Positions 1-12,297 are shown, counted from the stretch's first letter. The stretch: DNA of 64,000 nucleotides from Heligmosomoides polygyrus polygyrus (GCA_947396885.1 OX377201.1:10864332-10928331), one strand, 5' to 3'. Translations and numbers: made by a program. The notes: generated from the letters alone by a model not told the origin.

Positions 1-1119
1 GTAACGCCCCCCCCCCCTTCCCGAGTTCCCCCTATTTCATGACTAATTTCTGCGGCAGCGGCGCCGATCGATAGTATGACTCAGCGCTGAGGGAGTTATT
101 ATAGAGTATGATAGAAGAAGTCCGGGTATTTTCTGCTATTTTCGCGCTCCGTAATTTGATCGTTGTCGATTGATGGCGATCGATACTTCACAAACGAACT
201 TCAGATTCGTGTTCAGCGACCTCTATTGCCCCAGGGCTAAAGTTCCCAGGCAGGGAGAAGACGTCTGGGTTTTTTTTATTTTCGTGCCGTAATTCCCTCC
301 CCCCCCCCTCCACCACACCATCTCATTTCCCGAAAGATTTCACAGTTTCTAGTGTAAATTGAAGGCATTGCAAGGGAAAGGACAAGCAGATTTTCTACTG
401 CTTCAGAACAGGTGTATTCAGAGTACTCTTTTAGTATTTCACCTACCTACATTAGTAGCGAGTTTGATTTAATTTGTTTCTTCCTTTTGATTTGCTTCCT
501 CCTTTGTTTTTTCAGAAACTTTACTTTTTGTTGTTTGCCCACAGTTTCTTCTCGATCAGTACTGGATCTGTTTTTTTTAAACTTAGTTGACGATGTGTTC
601 ATGGTTATGCGCACCTATGAGTGCAATAAAAAAATATGTATATAAATAACACTATTCTGGTAACCAAGGACGTAATGCCGAGATTCAAAAAAATATAGGA
701 AGAATAAGAGCCTCCAGGTGCATAACCTACCCCTTTAGCCAACTCACTAGGTGAGCCTGTTCGATGAACTGACCGATGTTATGAACTGCTAAATGACATT
801 TTCCTGTGCGATAAATGCTTCCAAAGTCATGAGTATACAAAAAATGTTAAACGATTCCTTCGCTGCTGAAACTTCAGAACTTTTCGTTGGCAGATATGTG
901 GTGACTTTTACGTTGTTTATTTCGATTAAAAGGCTTTCTTTTGGAACGAGTTACCACTTCAAAGTAGTTGCTCCAAACCGGTCATCATTTTTGCACCAAT
1001 CTATTACAAAGTTTGTATACATAATCATAACTCCTGGCAAGTCGTAAAACATGAAAATGAAGCGATTTCGGAAAAATTCGAAACATAGCAACGGCAGGAA
1101 CTTTGTTCCAAAACACATT
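1..1119. other. Intergenic, no gene seen
   Basis: I see no exon, transposon end or RNA gene here. There are C homopolymers near 7-17 and 299-308. The ORFs at 412-645 and 793-1047 have no recognisable motif and no splice context. This is probably sequence downstream of the receptor Srt-A. Confidence 0.4.
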
Positions 1120-1586
1120 TGCCGTTAAGGTGCATCGTGTTCACTTCCTCGTTATGTCACAAATGCTTTCTATGGGTGTTTAGCCAAAAATTGCTTTCTC
1201 GCCTATTGAATTTATCAGCCGAGACTTAAAGGGGTACTTTCTGAAGACCTTTGTGGTCAGAACGTTGTCTTGTGTAATGTTCTGTTTGTTGCTGGAACAA
1301 AATATCGATATTGCAAATTTATTTTATTATACAGAACAATTTGATGGCTTAACTCTTTCAGCTTCAAACTTGTATAGGTAGCCATATCCATTTGCAAGAC
1401 ATGTCCTTCCTTTACCGAAATTGTCTCAGTCTCTGTCGTCTAATTAGTCAGTTATTTCCAACAAATTATTTGTTTCTGCAGCTGTTTGTTTTCTCTGAAA
1501 GAATGACAGTACATGAACTTCAGTTTCAACCCAGCAGATGGAATGGGCATTCTATATTATAAGAAGTTTAAATCCTCAAGACAGCC
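1120..1586 (-). other. 3' flank of Srt-A, shared with Srt-B
   Basis: The sequence downstream of the Srt-A stop resembles 17020-17528, downstream of the orphan Srt-B exon. Shared stretches include 'ctttctgaag', a T-rich block and 'gataggtaacagcat'-like sequence. The duplication that made the two loci therefore included 3' untranslated or flanking DNA. The similarity was judged by eye. Confidence 0.5.
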
Positions 1587-4500
1587 TCATCGGTAGAAAA
1601 TCTCTGCAACAGAGTATACATTTGTTGAGCACTTGCCTTTGGTAATCGTAGGAACTGATACTGAGCTGACTTTTCCGAATCTTCCTTTGAGACCAAGCAA
1701 TTTTAATACTTCTTCACGAATTTTTTTGTTCACAACCACGTAAACGATACCGTGCATTCCTAAATATATGGGATAATGCTTAGCTACACAGGTAGATTTT
1801 GGAAGCATACGCACACTAGCATATGGCGCATGCTAGCATACTAGCATACGCCATCCAAAGTTTCTTTTTGCTCAAGCATGTTGGAATGTCAGTGACTTTA
1901 TAACCTTTGCACCAGGTCACTAAAGTTAGTGATATGCAAGTGGGAAACTCGGTAGGTTACGGATGGCTACCATGCGCCGAGTGCCGTGGTTAAGAAGGCC
2001 TGCTACAACCTCAGTCTTACGTGCGTCTTGATTAAGAAAACGTGTTGGAGAAACCTTTGAACGTGTGTCGCATGCAACATATGTTATGGATTAATTCGTC
2101 GCGTTTTTTCGGCGCGACGCAAGGGTGCCATGGAGGCGTCATGGAAAGTGCGCTCCGTAGTTACATATGAACTGCAACAAAAGATGTTGAGCTTGTTAGT
2201 GCCATTTCCCGAGTGTCAGTGGTTTCGTCCGTCTAGAGACTCAAATACAGGCAGCGCTTGTTCAGGGACTTTGCTCACGCCAGGCCTTGTTAGTGCGGTA
2301 CCATTCTCGATTCGCTCCAGAACGACTCAGTTGTCGAAAAGCCGTTTATGTTTCATCTGCGGTTGGCTAGGCTAGTTAGGACAGAGTGGTGCAAAAACTT
2401 TGTTTTCTTTTAGTTACCACCTTTTAGTTAACAAATTATCTAGTGAGCCTACGTTTTAGTATAATAATAATGAGGAATTCTCATCCGGTCTAAAAGATAG
2501 CGAACAATTACAAAACATTAGGAAACGGCGTTACACTAACCATGACTGAGTTGCCATAATCCGTTTGAAAAGATGACGACAGCACTGGGAACAGCAAAGA
2601 ATTCCAACACGAAGTAGAGCGTTGAAGCAACGGCCGTGCTTGTACAAATAATGAGCGATTGAAGAAAGAGCTAAAAATTTTACACAGTAATATAAAAGTG
2701 ATATCTCTGCCATAAAGTTTTCTACAGGTGAGCAGCATAGAAAAATGACGAGTGGATAACATTATAATTCTCCCTGGAAAGCTCGTACCTGCAGCTGAAT
2801 CTTATCGAGCCTTCCGTTTTCAAATCCCTTGCTTTTAAAAACGTAGGTGCAGAGCACCAAGTAAAGCAGTACTAGAACTGCCGGAAATGAAATATTGTGA
2901 ATCAATACAAGCATTGACGAATAATGATTGATTTCCTGTAACATCAAAAGTAACTGCAGTTACATTATATATACGGTAAAAGTACCAAATGTCCAGTTGT
3001 ATCAGATGTAAGTACCAGATGTGTACGCCGCGTGTAGGTCGCAACGTTTGGAGACACGATTTTTTCTCTGATTCTCTATGTTCGGCTTTCATAAAACCTG
3101 AGCATACTGTCAGAATAGTCTTAGTGCTTCTGTGCCACGAAGGTTTGTTATGTTATGTTCTTCCAAGAACATCATAGTCCACGTAAAATCTTCTCATCCT
3201 CTAACTGTGAAACGTGCTGTGCTTCGCAACATCTACAGAATGGCAGTGGATGTGTGCACGGGACATGATGAGCATAAGGAATCACTTATGCTTGCCCACA
3301 ATATTGGACGTCTCAATGGGTACGATCCAAGACAAAGAAATGGCCGGATGGGATCTGGGCGTGGGGTAAATACGCTGGAAAATAGAATATGTCTCCAGTT
3401 ACCCTTTATTTCCGAGGAGATCACGGCAACTGTACCTCTATGCGTGGTGCAAGCAAAACTGGACGATGCTGTTGTGCTGCTCAACATACCAAGACACAGC
3501 ATCAAACAACTGCTAGTTCGCAATAGGCTTTACGATCGCTCATGTATAAGGGGAGACTGCGTGATCTGCCCTTATGGAGGAATGGGAGACTGTGCGCAGA
3601 AGCACGTGGTTCACCAAATTCAGTGTTTAAGCTGTGGGGAGCTATGTATTGGGAGAACAGGGAGAGCGCTAAGCATTTGCATCAGGGGGCATCTTGCTGG
3701 TAAGGAAATGCGTAGTTTGGTAACCCCACTCGGTAAACATCGAGTCCACCGCGGAGACAATTTTAATATTATGTGCACTGTGTTGCTTCGCGAAAGTAAG
3801 ATCGGTCTCAGAAAGGCCCTAGATGCCTTCTGGATCCACGAACGTAGTCCAGCAATGAATAACCAAAGTGAGTGCATTTCGATCACCAGTGAGTTTTTGC
3901 CGTTCATCCCGCTGTGCGAGCTCTGAGACCGGCAATCTATACACTTAACATAAGCATGGATCCGCAGTTGGTCGGTCTCAGTTGCTCAATGGTGATCGCA
4001 TAGCTGAGCATTCCCTCAGCACTTGTGGAACAAGCGGGTTGAGGGAGTGGGTGAGTTCGGTTTGGTTCAGTGAGATTCCGCTTGACACTCGTAGGAAATA
4101 TTGAAACTGACAGAGCTGGAGAAGGACGTTTTTGCTGAAATGAGTGTATGGTCTTAGGTTTCGAACTTCTTTCAGGCCTTTGAAAACGACTTGTTCCACT
4201 AAATCAAAACTGCATGGACTATTCTGATTTTCACTCTGTTTCTCTCTTTATATATCACCATCATCCTCATCCTTATCATCATCTTTTTCACTAGCGTTTA
4301 TCTCGCTTGATGGCGAGGTCCGTTATTCTGGTTTGGTGACACAATTTCTTCCGATCAATCGCTTGGTCGGGATGGATGCAGCTACCTATAAATCCATATG
4401 CAACGCATCTAGCCAACGTTGCTTCGGGCGTCCTCTGAGCCGCTTTCCAGGGACTTTAAGATTCAGGCCAATCTCACAGACAGTGACCGACGGTGTCGCG

Positions 4501-7500
4501 TTAACGCGAAGGACGTGGCCATACCATCGTAGACCGGCTTAAAGCGAGTCCAAATAGGGCTTCTAGTTGAATCCCACCAGTCGGCGAGAGACGCTATTCC
4601 AAGCGGCTCCTCCAACTCCAGCTCCAAACCAAGCTGTCTTACACCCTGAAGAGCCACAGTCTCATCAGCAGCAGGTCGCGCAGCTTTTTGTCAAGCGTTC
4701 ACAGCCTGCACAGCCACACCCCGCCAGGCACGCGCCAACCCGCCGGCCATGGCCGGCCCCGCCTCCGTGGAGTGTGCCTGGTTGACCTCATGTAGTACAC
4801 CTTGATTCGTAGTTGCAGACCTATTATTCAGAAAATGCACATATTATATTCACAATCATTTGCCAGTGACTGATGTATATAGTTTTCTAAATCAGTGACA
4901 ACTTTTCGGAAATCACAATCTCACAAACAGTCCGTCTATGGATTATGTTGCACTATGGAATTTCCTTGCATACACTAGCTCAGTCGGAGAAGGCGCCACT
5001 TCTCGCATTCATTTCGAATTGATTCAAGGTTGACATTTCAACACCAGGTGCGTGATAGCACAGTCGGAACAGATGCCGGCTGTCGCGCACACCCAATTCC
5101 AAGCTCCTAGTTCAAATTTCCAGCCCAACCCATTTCATCCCTTTAGCGTTCGTGAATTGGTACCTGACATCTCTGTGCAGTATAAAGCAGACTTCTTATT
5201 TGGTTGGAAGCCGAAAGTCTTTATATAGGCCAAATATGCACGCTAATCCCCCACGACATTCCTAGACGTCTCTAACTTCTTGTTATCTAAACTTTAGTTA
5301 CTAATTCAGTATTGTTAATTTTAGTTAATTTTAGATGTTTCGTGTTTGAACTCTTGTTGTCTAATTTCTAGTTATCAGTTGTTGGTCAGACACCTTTGTT
5401 TGTCCTTTGCTCAAAATTTTAAATGAAAGTAATTACGTAAACTGAAATGCGTTTCTCACTGGAATCTGTTCGTAATGCCTTCTTGGTGGAATTGCCGGAA
5501 AGGGATTGCAGCATTGGTCTATGGTGCTTCTCTCATTCCAGTTTTCAGCTATCGTCATTTTCTTCCTAACTAATTAGCGACGATCCCTGCTTCAGCAGCA
5601 TGTCACTGAAGACTACGAGCGTAGCTGCCCACAATTATCTTTTTGTAAATATTGTTTGTGCGTAGCGTTAAAAGATCGTCCTTGAGAAAGTTTTCCTTTT
5701 CCCTTCCAAGCTACATTTCGCTCCTTAGATAAGCGTCCCCCTTCCTTGCAACTTACAGTTACTTACAGTTACAATAAGAAAAATGCATACCCATTCGATG
5801 TTGTCAGAAGTAACTGGTGCAAATATCATTGCTTCCAAGCGGCTATTGAAGAGCAGCGGTCGTGAAATAAACGGTCGGATTATCCACACCGCGACACTGA
5901 TAGCCATCCATATATATACCTTGTCACCTAAAATAAGCACAATGGACAATGTACCCTTACAGTAATCAGGAAGGTTTCTGATTAGAATGGCACCTTCGAA
6001 AATAGAACGATATCTGCTCATTGCAGGAATCATTTCTACAACTCGATTTGTTGCAACTCCAATACAAATCACTGACGAGGCGAACCATGTACCTGGAAGC
6101 GCATAGGCTAATGAATGATTTATTACTTTTTGCACTTATGAAAAACTCACTCCAGGCCACATGCCCGATAAAGAGAGTGAAACCAGGGTTACTGCAGTAC
6201 ACTGAGCCGGTCTGAAAATTATTATTATTTTATCGTATTTGTTTGTATTTGAAGATACTCACAAAGTGGAGATATGATGCAATAAGCGAGCCAATTATAA
6301 CGTTCGTCATATCAAGAAAACCGTTGAAGAACATCAAACGATAACACGGAATATGTAGCAGTTTCGCTCGAAACATTCCAATCATTGCAGGAATGTAAAC
6401 GCTCTGGAACATTTTTTTAGCTTAGTTTCTTGAATTCTGCCTAATACTCTTTTAGTTGATAAGATAAATGACTCAGGGTGTGTGCGTTTTTTACACTCTG
6501 TTAAGTTGGTCTAAAACTATTCTCATATTGAAACCTAATTAATATTTGTTCTCACATTCCCGCAAAACGAGTGCTCTTAATTGTTCATTGACTTGGGATT
6601 TTTTTAGTTACCGAGAAAATTATAAGTCTGAAAATGTTTTATTAGACACCACAAAGTCGGTTCGCATGATATTCTTAGGTTCCTCTTCTTATCGAGATTC
6701 TGTAAGATATGAGTATGTGCAAAAGTGTTGACGCAACTTCACATGGTCCCTGCAAGTGCAATGGTTTAGGATTGGTTTTTTTGGATAGGGATCTCTTGTG
6801 TTCGAGATTGTTTCGTGTAAGAAAACAGCGGGTATTATCAGAGATTGCTCGAAGATAATTTGCTGCCTATTTAACACATTGACGACAACATGAGCTACCG
6901 GTGGCTCATACCTTTTCGCGCTATTTTTTGCACCCCTGCCGTCGGTTTTTTATAGATGTTTTCTTTGTTCCCTAGATACTTGTGATAGGAAAATGTTCAA
7001 CAGGAATAAGCAAAAAAAATGTCTTTACTTTCATTAGATATACTAAATTAAAGAATTTTACTAGGATGGAGACCAATTTTACAATGAAATCAATTCAAGT
7101 CGGTATTTTTCACCCAAAATTTGCCCAGAGGTTATTTGGGGTGCTGATCACGAATCTGACATTTTTTTCAAAATTTGGGCAAATTACAGTAGGTTACGGT
7201 AGGTAGGGGTAAGTAAGGCTGTCGGAGTCATGGTCACCGATTTTGCCCAAACTTTGCCTATGGGGGTTATTTGGAGTGCTGATCATGAATCCGACATTTT
7301 TTTTTCAAAATTTGGGCAAATTACAGTAGGTTACGGTAGGTAGGGGTAAGTAAGGCTGTCGGAGTCACGGTCACCGATTTTGCCCAAACTTTGCCTATGG
7401 GGGTTATTTAAAGTGCTTCTCATGAATCCGACATCGATTTTTGGTATTACGGTGGACGAATGTAGGTACGGGTGACTGAAGCTGTCGGCGATTACTCGTG

Positions 7501-8696
7501 CCTACCGTAACTTACCGTACTCTACCGTAATACCAAAAAACGGATGTTAGATTCGTGATCAGCACCCCAATCCCCCCCCTGGGCGACGTTTGGAGAAAAA
7601 CAGTGATCATGACCTTGGCAGCCTTAGTCACCCGTACCTACCGTAACCTATCGTAATCAGCCGAAATTTTATAAACGGATACCAAGTTCGTTATCATCAC
7701 CCTAAATGACCCCTCTGTTCGAAGATTGATAGGAAAAACACACAAGATAACAAAATGGTCCGCGAATTATGAGCCACCGCTGGCTCATAGCGCGCGCGTA
7801 GAAACACGCGCGTGTCCCAGTCCCAGTTTCTGCCGCAAAACACGATTGTCGTCAATGTGTTAAGAAGATTTCGTAGGCGTAACATTGTTTTCAGCAAGAT
7901 AATGTTTTTATACACGTATCACGGTCGACAACAGACTGGCATAATGCTTATGAGTCGAACTTCCAGCGTGGTCTAGTTGCTCTCCAAGTCTTATAAAGGT
8001 AGAAAGCTTGTAGGGCATTCATCGAAGAGCGCCATACTTGATGCATGGGCTAGTGTAGAGCTAGCTGTTATTGATAACCTTATCAATAGCGTGTCAAATA
8101 GAATTTTCGATGCTGTTTGCAACGAAAGCAATCTAACAAAGTACTAATCGTATTTTGTTTATTACTATTACTGTAATGATTTGAGTTTTTTATGAAACGG
8201 ATTTGTAATTTGGCACCGGCTTTATTTTTTTTCATTTTTCAATAGATGATCACGGTATCCTGCACTGATCAGGTGTCGTGCTTATGACTGTCATACAAAG
8301 GTTTTCGTTGATGAGAAAAAGGATGGTAACATTACTTAGCCTAGGTAGCAGTTTTTTGATTAACGATTGATGGATCAGGAGGGGGATCTATAATTCCGCA
8401 CGGTGGTGCAGCTTTACCTCTGCTTTTGAGAGGAACGACTTAATAAACGTACGACTAACAGCAAGCATAAACTTCGGCAAACTGTGCTACACAAAATATT
8501 TTTCAAATCGAAGCTAGAACTCAAGGCTTGAAAGGCAGTGAATACTCACGATATAGATTGTTCCTGTAATTAAGAAGTAGGCGCCTTGCTTCGGATTAAC
8601 AGATCCTCTAGCCTTCCACTCGGTGAATGTTCGTGAACTGCAGTTGTATTCATTCTCGTTGATAATCCATGGAATTTGAATGTAGAAAGTGTGCAT
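1587..8696 (-). CDS. Srt-A: serpentine receptor class T-like chemoreceptor, 8 exons, intact
   Basis: Seven-TM G-protein-coupled receptor of the nematode Srt family, expected in the membrane of sensory neurons; the ligand is unknown. Exons on the minus strand are 8696-8550, 6403-6263, 6211-6151, 6092-5994, 5927-5791, 2935-2789, 2670-2541 and 1759-1587. All introns have GT..AG borders and all phases agree, giving 1035 nt (344 residues plus stop), normal for the family. Exon 1 carries an N-glycosylation site (YNCSS) and TM1. Exon 2 has LLHIPCYRLMFFNGFLDM (TM2). Exons 3-4 hold TM3 with ATNR. Exon 5 holds TM4, exon 6 TM5 and exon 7 TM6 ending WQLSHG. Exon 8 has TM7 with VYVVVNKKIREEV. Intron 5 (2.9 kb) holds PLE, RTE and SINE debris; intron 1 (2.1 kb) holds a piggyBac-like element. 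Family assignment rests on motif recall. Confidence 0.85.
3132..4215 (+). mobile_element. Penelope-like element fragment: RT C-terminus, GIY-YIG endonuclease, 3' tail
   Basis: The open frame 3132-3926 encodes the region after the reverse transcriptase (IIVHVKSSHPLTVKRAVLRN) and then a GIY-YIG endonuclease with its Cys cluster (CIRGDCVICP, then VVHQIQCLSCGELCIGRTGR). The usual GIY/YIG residues have become VHQI and CIG, so activity is doubtful. The C-terminus RKALDAFWIHERSP is shared with the relic near 44350. The untranslated tail runs to about 4215 and ends like the relics near 41890 and 44700. The RT palm is missing, so the copy is 5' truncated. It lies in intron 5 of Srt-A, antisense to the gene. 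Confidence 0.8.
4235..4745 (-). mobile_element. RTE-type LINE, 3' end fragment
   Basis: On the minus strand this matches the 3' end of the LINE at 35380-39900, for example the 'cgggcgccctc...ggccgctttcc' block near 35525 compared with 4425. The 3' end abuts a 'catcatcctcatcc' microsatellite at about 4258-4285, as expected of an RTE tail. It is 5' truncated and non-coding, and lies in intron 5 of Srt-A. Confidence 0.65.
4746..5044. other. Intron 5 of Srt-A, nothing recognised
   Basis: No repeat or exon is recognised between the RTE fragment and the SINE. Confidence 0.3.
5045..5215 (+). repeat. tRNA-derived SINE (family S1), diverged copy
   Basis: The head 'gcgtgatagcacagtcgg' resembles a polymerase III A box and 'agttcaaatttcc' a decayed B box. 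The body 'gtgaattggtacc' is shared with copies at 60660-60958, 10345-10466 and 18153-18278. It lies in intron 5 of Srt-A. Confidence 0.6.
5216..5790. other. Intron 5 of Srt-A, unique-looking sequence
   Basis: AT-rich intron sequence up to the donor of exon 5 at 5790. No further repeat or exon is recognised. Confidence 0.35.
6875..7859. mobile_element. Non-autonomous piggyBac-like element with TTAA target
   Basis: The element is bounded by TTAA (6871-6874 and 7860-7863) and has 14-bp perfect inverted ends, CACATTGACGACAA. A second inverted block, 'tgagc(t/c)accggtggctcat'-like, follows at about 6893 and 7768. The interior has no transposase. It consists of a unit of about 136 bp repeated near 7131, 7267 and 7403, then inverted, diverged pieces of the same sequence at 7500-7720. 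TTAA duplication with short inverted ends is the piggyBac signature. It sits in intron 1 of Srt-A. Confidence 0.6.
7131..7437. repeat. Tandem repeat of about 136 bp inside the piggyBac-like element
   Basis: The phrase 'gttatttgg(g/a)gtgctgatca' recurs at 7131 and 7267 and, diverged, at 7403. Each is followed by 'gggcaaattacagtaggtta' or its remnant. Inverted versions of the same phrase occur at about 7500-7590 and 7640-7720. Confidence 0.7.
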
Positions 8697-8705
8697 TAGG
8701 CTAAA
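8697..8705 (-). other. Possible trans-splice (or cis) acceptor before Srt-A ATG
   Basis: On the minus strand the sequence is 'gatttag|cctaATG', an acceptor-like AG four bases before the start codon. Srt-C has 'attttacag|ccggcaATG' at the same place. Nematode spliced leaders join at such sites; a further upstream exon is the alternative. Confidence 0.4.
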
Positions 8706-10344
8706 TCATCATCGACGTCAACGTATCCGTTATCACACCGCCGTCAATGCCAGAAAAGTAACGTTCGATCCAGATTAGACAGTTTAAAAACACTACTACA
8801 CACTTTCCAGTTTGCTTACGTCAGTAGTACCTCGCACTGCGAGAATGAGATACGTTGTTACATTCATCCCTTCAGTTTATTTCAAAATATCTTCAAAGCA
8901 TTTCAATTACAGGTGTTCCTCAATCTCCAAGTACAAACTTTGCGAAGTCATTTCCTCAACATCCAATTGGGGCATTGGAAAAACTACAGACGTTATCTAA
9001 AAGTTGTATGCAAATGTGATTGCTTGGGTTTTCTTAAATAATCGTTCAGAATTAGGATGAGAAGCTAGAAAACTTCAAGTTCGGCTTTGAGACTCCAAAT
9101 TAAGATAAAATCTATATAAATCCTGCTTCTCTCGTGCATATTTTCGCGTTAGTAGAGATGCGAATAACAAATACAAACTGCGGGTGGCTAGCTAGCAAAC
9201 GAAGCGATTGTTGGATAGCTAGTGTAATTGCATGTGGTTAAAAAAAGGAAGATAGCGATAGACAAGCGGAAACACAAGAAACGTAAAAGCGTTCATAATA
9301 AAAAGAGAGAAAATAAAGCGAAGCTGATAAATGAATTTGAGGATTTTGGGAGAAGAGCTATAGGTTAATTGTGATCATATAATATGCGGGTGAAGAACTA
9401 CGTGAAATAAAACGTGGTAAGGAGGCGCTCTGTTGAACGGATTCATTCTCTTGCTGGATTCTGCAGACCATCCGGTAAACCCGGATTTTCTCCCTGGCCA
9501 CCCTACACTAAAACCTTATTGACCCTATATAGGACGTGAAAGCCACGCCTTGGAGGTCTCCATCGTCGAAATCAACTGTGCTTTTCAACAAACAGATTCG
9601 CGCCTACAACGTGGAAAACCGACGTGTTTGCCACGCGTATAAATCAAGCCCGTTTTTAGATAGTTGGATACAATTTGCACATCTCGCGATACAATTTGTA
9701 CATACATCGTCATATACAAACGTCAACAATAGCTGGGTGATAACGGCGAGCTTCCTGCTTTTCATAAGATGTAAAAACGGTTTTTGGATGCATGACATTA
9801 CTAAGCGACTTATTAAAAAAAACTGTTACTCTTATTTTATTGTGCGATAACTTGCGCAATACTCGTTCTATGTCTAAGGCTCTAGTGAGGAAAGGCATCG
9901 CTTTCATTGAGATTTTGTTTGCAGTGAAAGGCTTCCTCTGAATTTTTCTTCTCGAACCGGACTACGCAGTTCAGAAGAACCACAATTATGCATTTGGCAT
10001 AGCATATGTCGAATTGTGCAGAGATCTGTTGCGAAACAATATGTGGAACAGTAATTCTGCATTCACTACGGCTCAAGGAATGGATATATACAAGTGCAGA
10101 TCCATCCCTTTATAACGCATTCGGATAACATGCGTCTTTCAATTTAACCTTATTGAGAACAGGGAGCTTTCCGCTAGCAATACAAACAAACTGGGACTCG
10201 TTTTATTTACGCTACACTCGTTATTTTGCGGCTCTGAGAGCAACTATGTTAAAAGTGACTCCCTTCGTCAGCGATCAGGACTTTATGCCGCTCCTATACT
10301 GCAAAATTGCAATGATTTTCAGATGAGCAAAATGCTGACTGCGT
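8706..10344. other. Upstream region of Srt-A, no gene seen
   Basis: This should contain the Srt-A promoter. I recognise no TATA box, transposon end or exon. The 104-codon ORF at 9536-9850 has no familiar motif and a composition like translated AT-rich DNA. Confidence 0.35.
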
Positions 10345-10466
10345 TATACCAATTCACCGACCCCGGAGGGATGGAAGGCTTGGTTGGTCTGGGCGGGAAG
10401 TCCGATGCAAGAACCCGGTATCGCGTGCACGCAACAGCCGGCACCTCCTCCGACCGGGCTACACAT
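10345..10466 (-). repeat. tRNA-derived SINE (family S1), 3'-truncated copy
   Basis: Read on the minus strand it matches the SINE at 60660-60958, including the tRNA-like head and the stretch from 'aaccaagccttccatccctcc' to 'gtgaattggta'. The tail part is missing. Confidence 0.7.
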
Positions 10467-10560
10467 TTGCATACATATATATGCATATATATAAACGTTG
10501 GAGAATAGTGACCATTTCCTTATTTCTTTATGTCGCCAGCATGGTCAGCCGGTCACTCCG

Positions 10561-11283
10561 AGGGGCAGTCGTTCGGTGCACCGACGCCCACTTCCCGCCC
10601 TGCCCGCTCCGCCCTATTTGGACACTGCGCGCGAAACCGTCGTTAATTGGCGTGACGTCGTCCAAAAACCTAACAGCTGATAGGCGACGATTGGGAAGCG
10701 CATTTCGGAGAACTCTTAAGTCATTTTCCAATTCAGTTCAGTTATGGAGGCAGTTGAGGAAAGGAGAACGTCGCCCTTCTCTCTAGATTCTTTAATTTTT
10801 CACCACAATTTTTTAAATTTTCGCCTCAACTAGAGACTATGGGTGATTCCGGTCAAGAGCTCTACATTGAAGGCTTATCCGTAATTGCGCGCAAAACGGC
10901 TCACCGTCCTCTCTTTCCTAGATCAGACAATTTTCCTTGTGTTGAAGAACTTTATAGTGGATGGTCGGATTGTTGTCATGACATATCTCGCTAAGATGTT
11001 GCTGTACTTGTCGGAAAATGCGGACGACGCCTTAGTACTGAGTAGTGTGGCGGAACCTGAAGAAAGCCTTGGCGCTGCAGCTGAAAACTCTTCTCCTCCA
11101 AATATGGTGAACAAGGTTCTGACTCTTGTCTCAAGAACGAAATCAGTTCAGGATAGAGTTGCAGGGCCAGGGAAGTGATTAGAAATGCGATGTCTCCGTG
11201 TGAAGGCAGGGACCCGGACAACTTGTCCTCGCCGCGCCCCTCATCCGCCCCTTTCTGAGGGCGGTGTATCCAACGACTCTCCG
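10561..11283. mobile_element. 723-bp TIR element flanked by a 12-bp duplication
   Basis: CCGGTCACTCCG occurs exactly at 10549-10560 and 11284-11295, one copy on each side. The ends form an imperfect inverted repeat: left 'ggggcagtcgttcggtgcaccg', right (reversed) 'ggagagtcgttggatacaccg'. A target duplication of 9-12 bp with inverted ends suggests a Mutator-like element, though this family is not identified. No transposase is visible; the ORFs within (such as 10885-11178) are unrecognised. Confidence 0.6.
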
Positions 11284-11317
11284 CCGGTCACTCCGCGTGT
11301 CCTTGTAGGATGATGAG

Positions 11318-12297
11318 CACGGATGTGCGGAATTTCCATTTCCGTCTTCCGAATTTCGGTTTTCGACCGTTTGTAGTTCTACCGTTTCGTTCCGTGTTAC
11401 GTTTTTTGGGCCGAAAGACGGAACGGAAATGGTGATTCATCACTCTCTGATTGTTTTGCGCTGTCTTCATTCACCTCTTGAACTGAAAGGAATTGTGCTG
11501 CTCAAATTGGATTCCTTTTTCTTTTCTTGAATCGATGCATAATCTAACTGTGTATGTTCACAAGGTTCCATGAGTGTTTAAATCAAGGATCAAAATCCTT
11601 ATCGGGAGCATGCTCCCATCTTTTTAACTAATAATCATAGGTCTTACCTGGAACACCAATTCTAGATTAGAGCTCTGTAAGCACTCTTAACTTGCTAACA
11701 ATGCGTCGTAGGAAGGCATGCGGTGTCTTGCCTCTACACCCACCTTTGAGTCTGTTTCAGAGATTCTACTGCAAGATGATACTATGATACCCATGCGAAC
11801 TCAGAGAGTGGGTGTCGTGTCGTGGGTGCTGAACGCAATTGTAACCTTAGCACTGCCCCTTCCAATCAGGATAAATCCGGGGCATTCAGTAAGACCGGCT
11901 AAGTGTGATGAGTAGCGAAATCTCTGACATATTACTCATTAGCTGGGTTCATTTCGTTTACGATCTTTCTTCCTATTTACAGAAAGATTTTGCATAAACT
12001 TCGATTTCTTACACTAGTAGTGTTTTAAATTTCGCCTTAGTAATGATATGAATACAAGGATTTTCTATTGTTATATGTTGCTGTAAAAGAGTCGCATGCT
12101 GCCTTGCCCGTTTCTTAAATTTGTTAATGGCAACTTAGTTATTACTACCATTATGGAAATATATTTAGGAAAATTTAAACGAAATAATGAGTTTTGAGCA
12201 CTTTCTGTTCTGTGTTTCGTGTTTCGGCCTCCGCCTAGTTTGAGCTCTTCCGTTTCGTATTCCGTGTTTTTCTTGAAAAAATTTCCGCACATCCCTG
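11318..12297. mobile_element. hAT-like element (family N1), 980 bp, exact 8-bp target duplication
   Basis: The target ATGATGAG is at 11310-11317 and 12298-12305. The ends are CACGGATGTGCGGAA and, reversed, CAGGGATGTGCGGAA, a typical hAT terminus. GAA/TTCCG-rich subterminal sequence follows on both sides. No transposase is visible. It sits in the tail of the 10.5-13.6 kb PLE, at the point where the N1 copy of 30888-32338 sits in its own PLE. Confidence 0.75.

Noticed and set aside
1805..1850. 'ctagcata' repeats as a regulatory element of Srt-A
   Set aside because: A short palindromic microsatellite in intron 7; nothing ties it to regulation.
3233..3907. Antisense ORFs of 95-96 codons
   Set aside because: Shadows of the Penelope-like frame on the plus strand.
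7131..7720. CRISPR-like repeat array
   Set aside because: Units are about 136 bp, diverged and partly inverted, inside a TTAA-bounded element in a eukaryotic intron.
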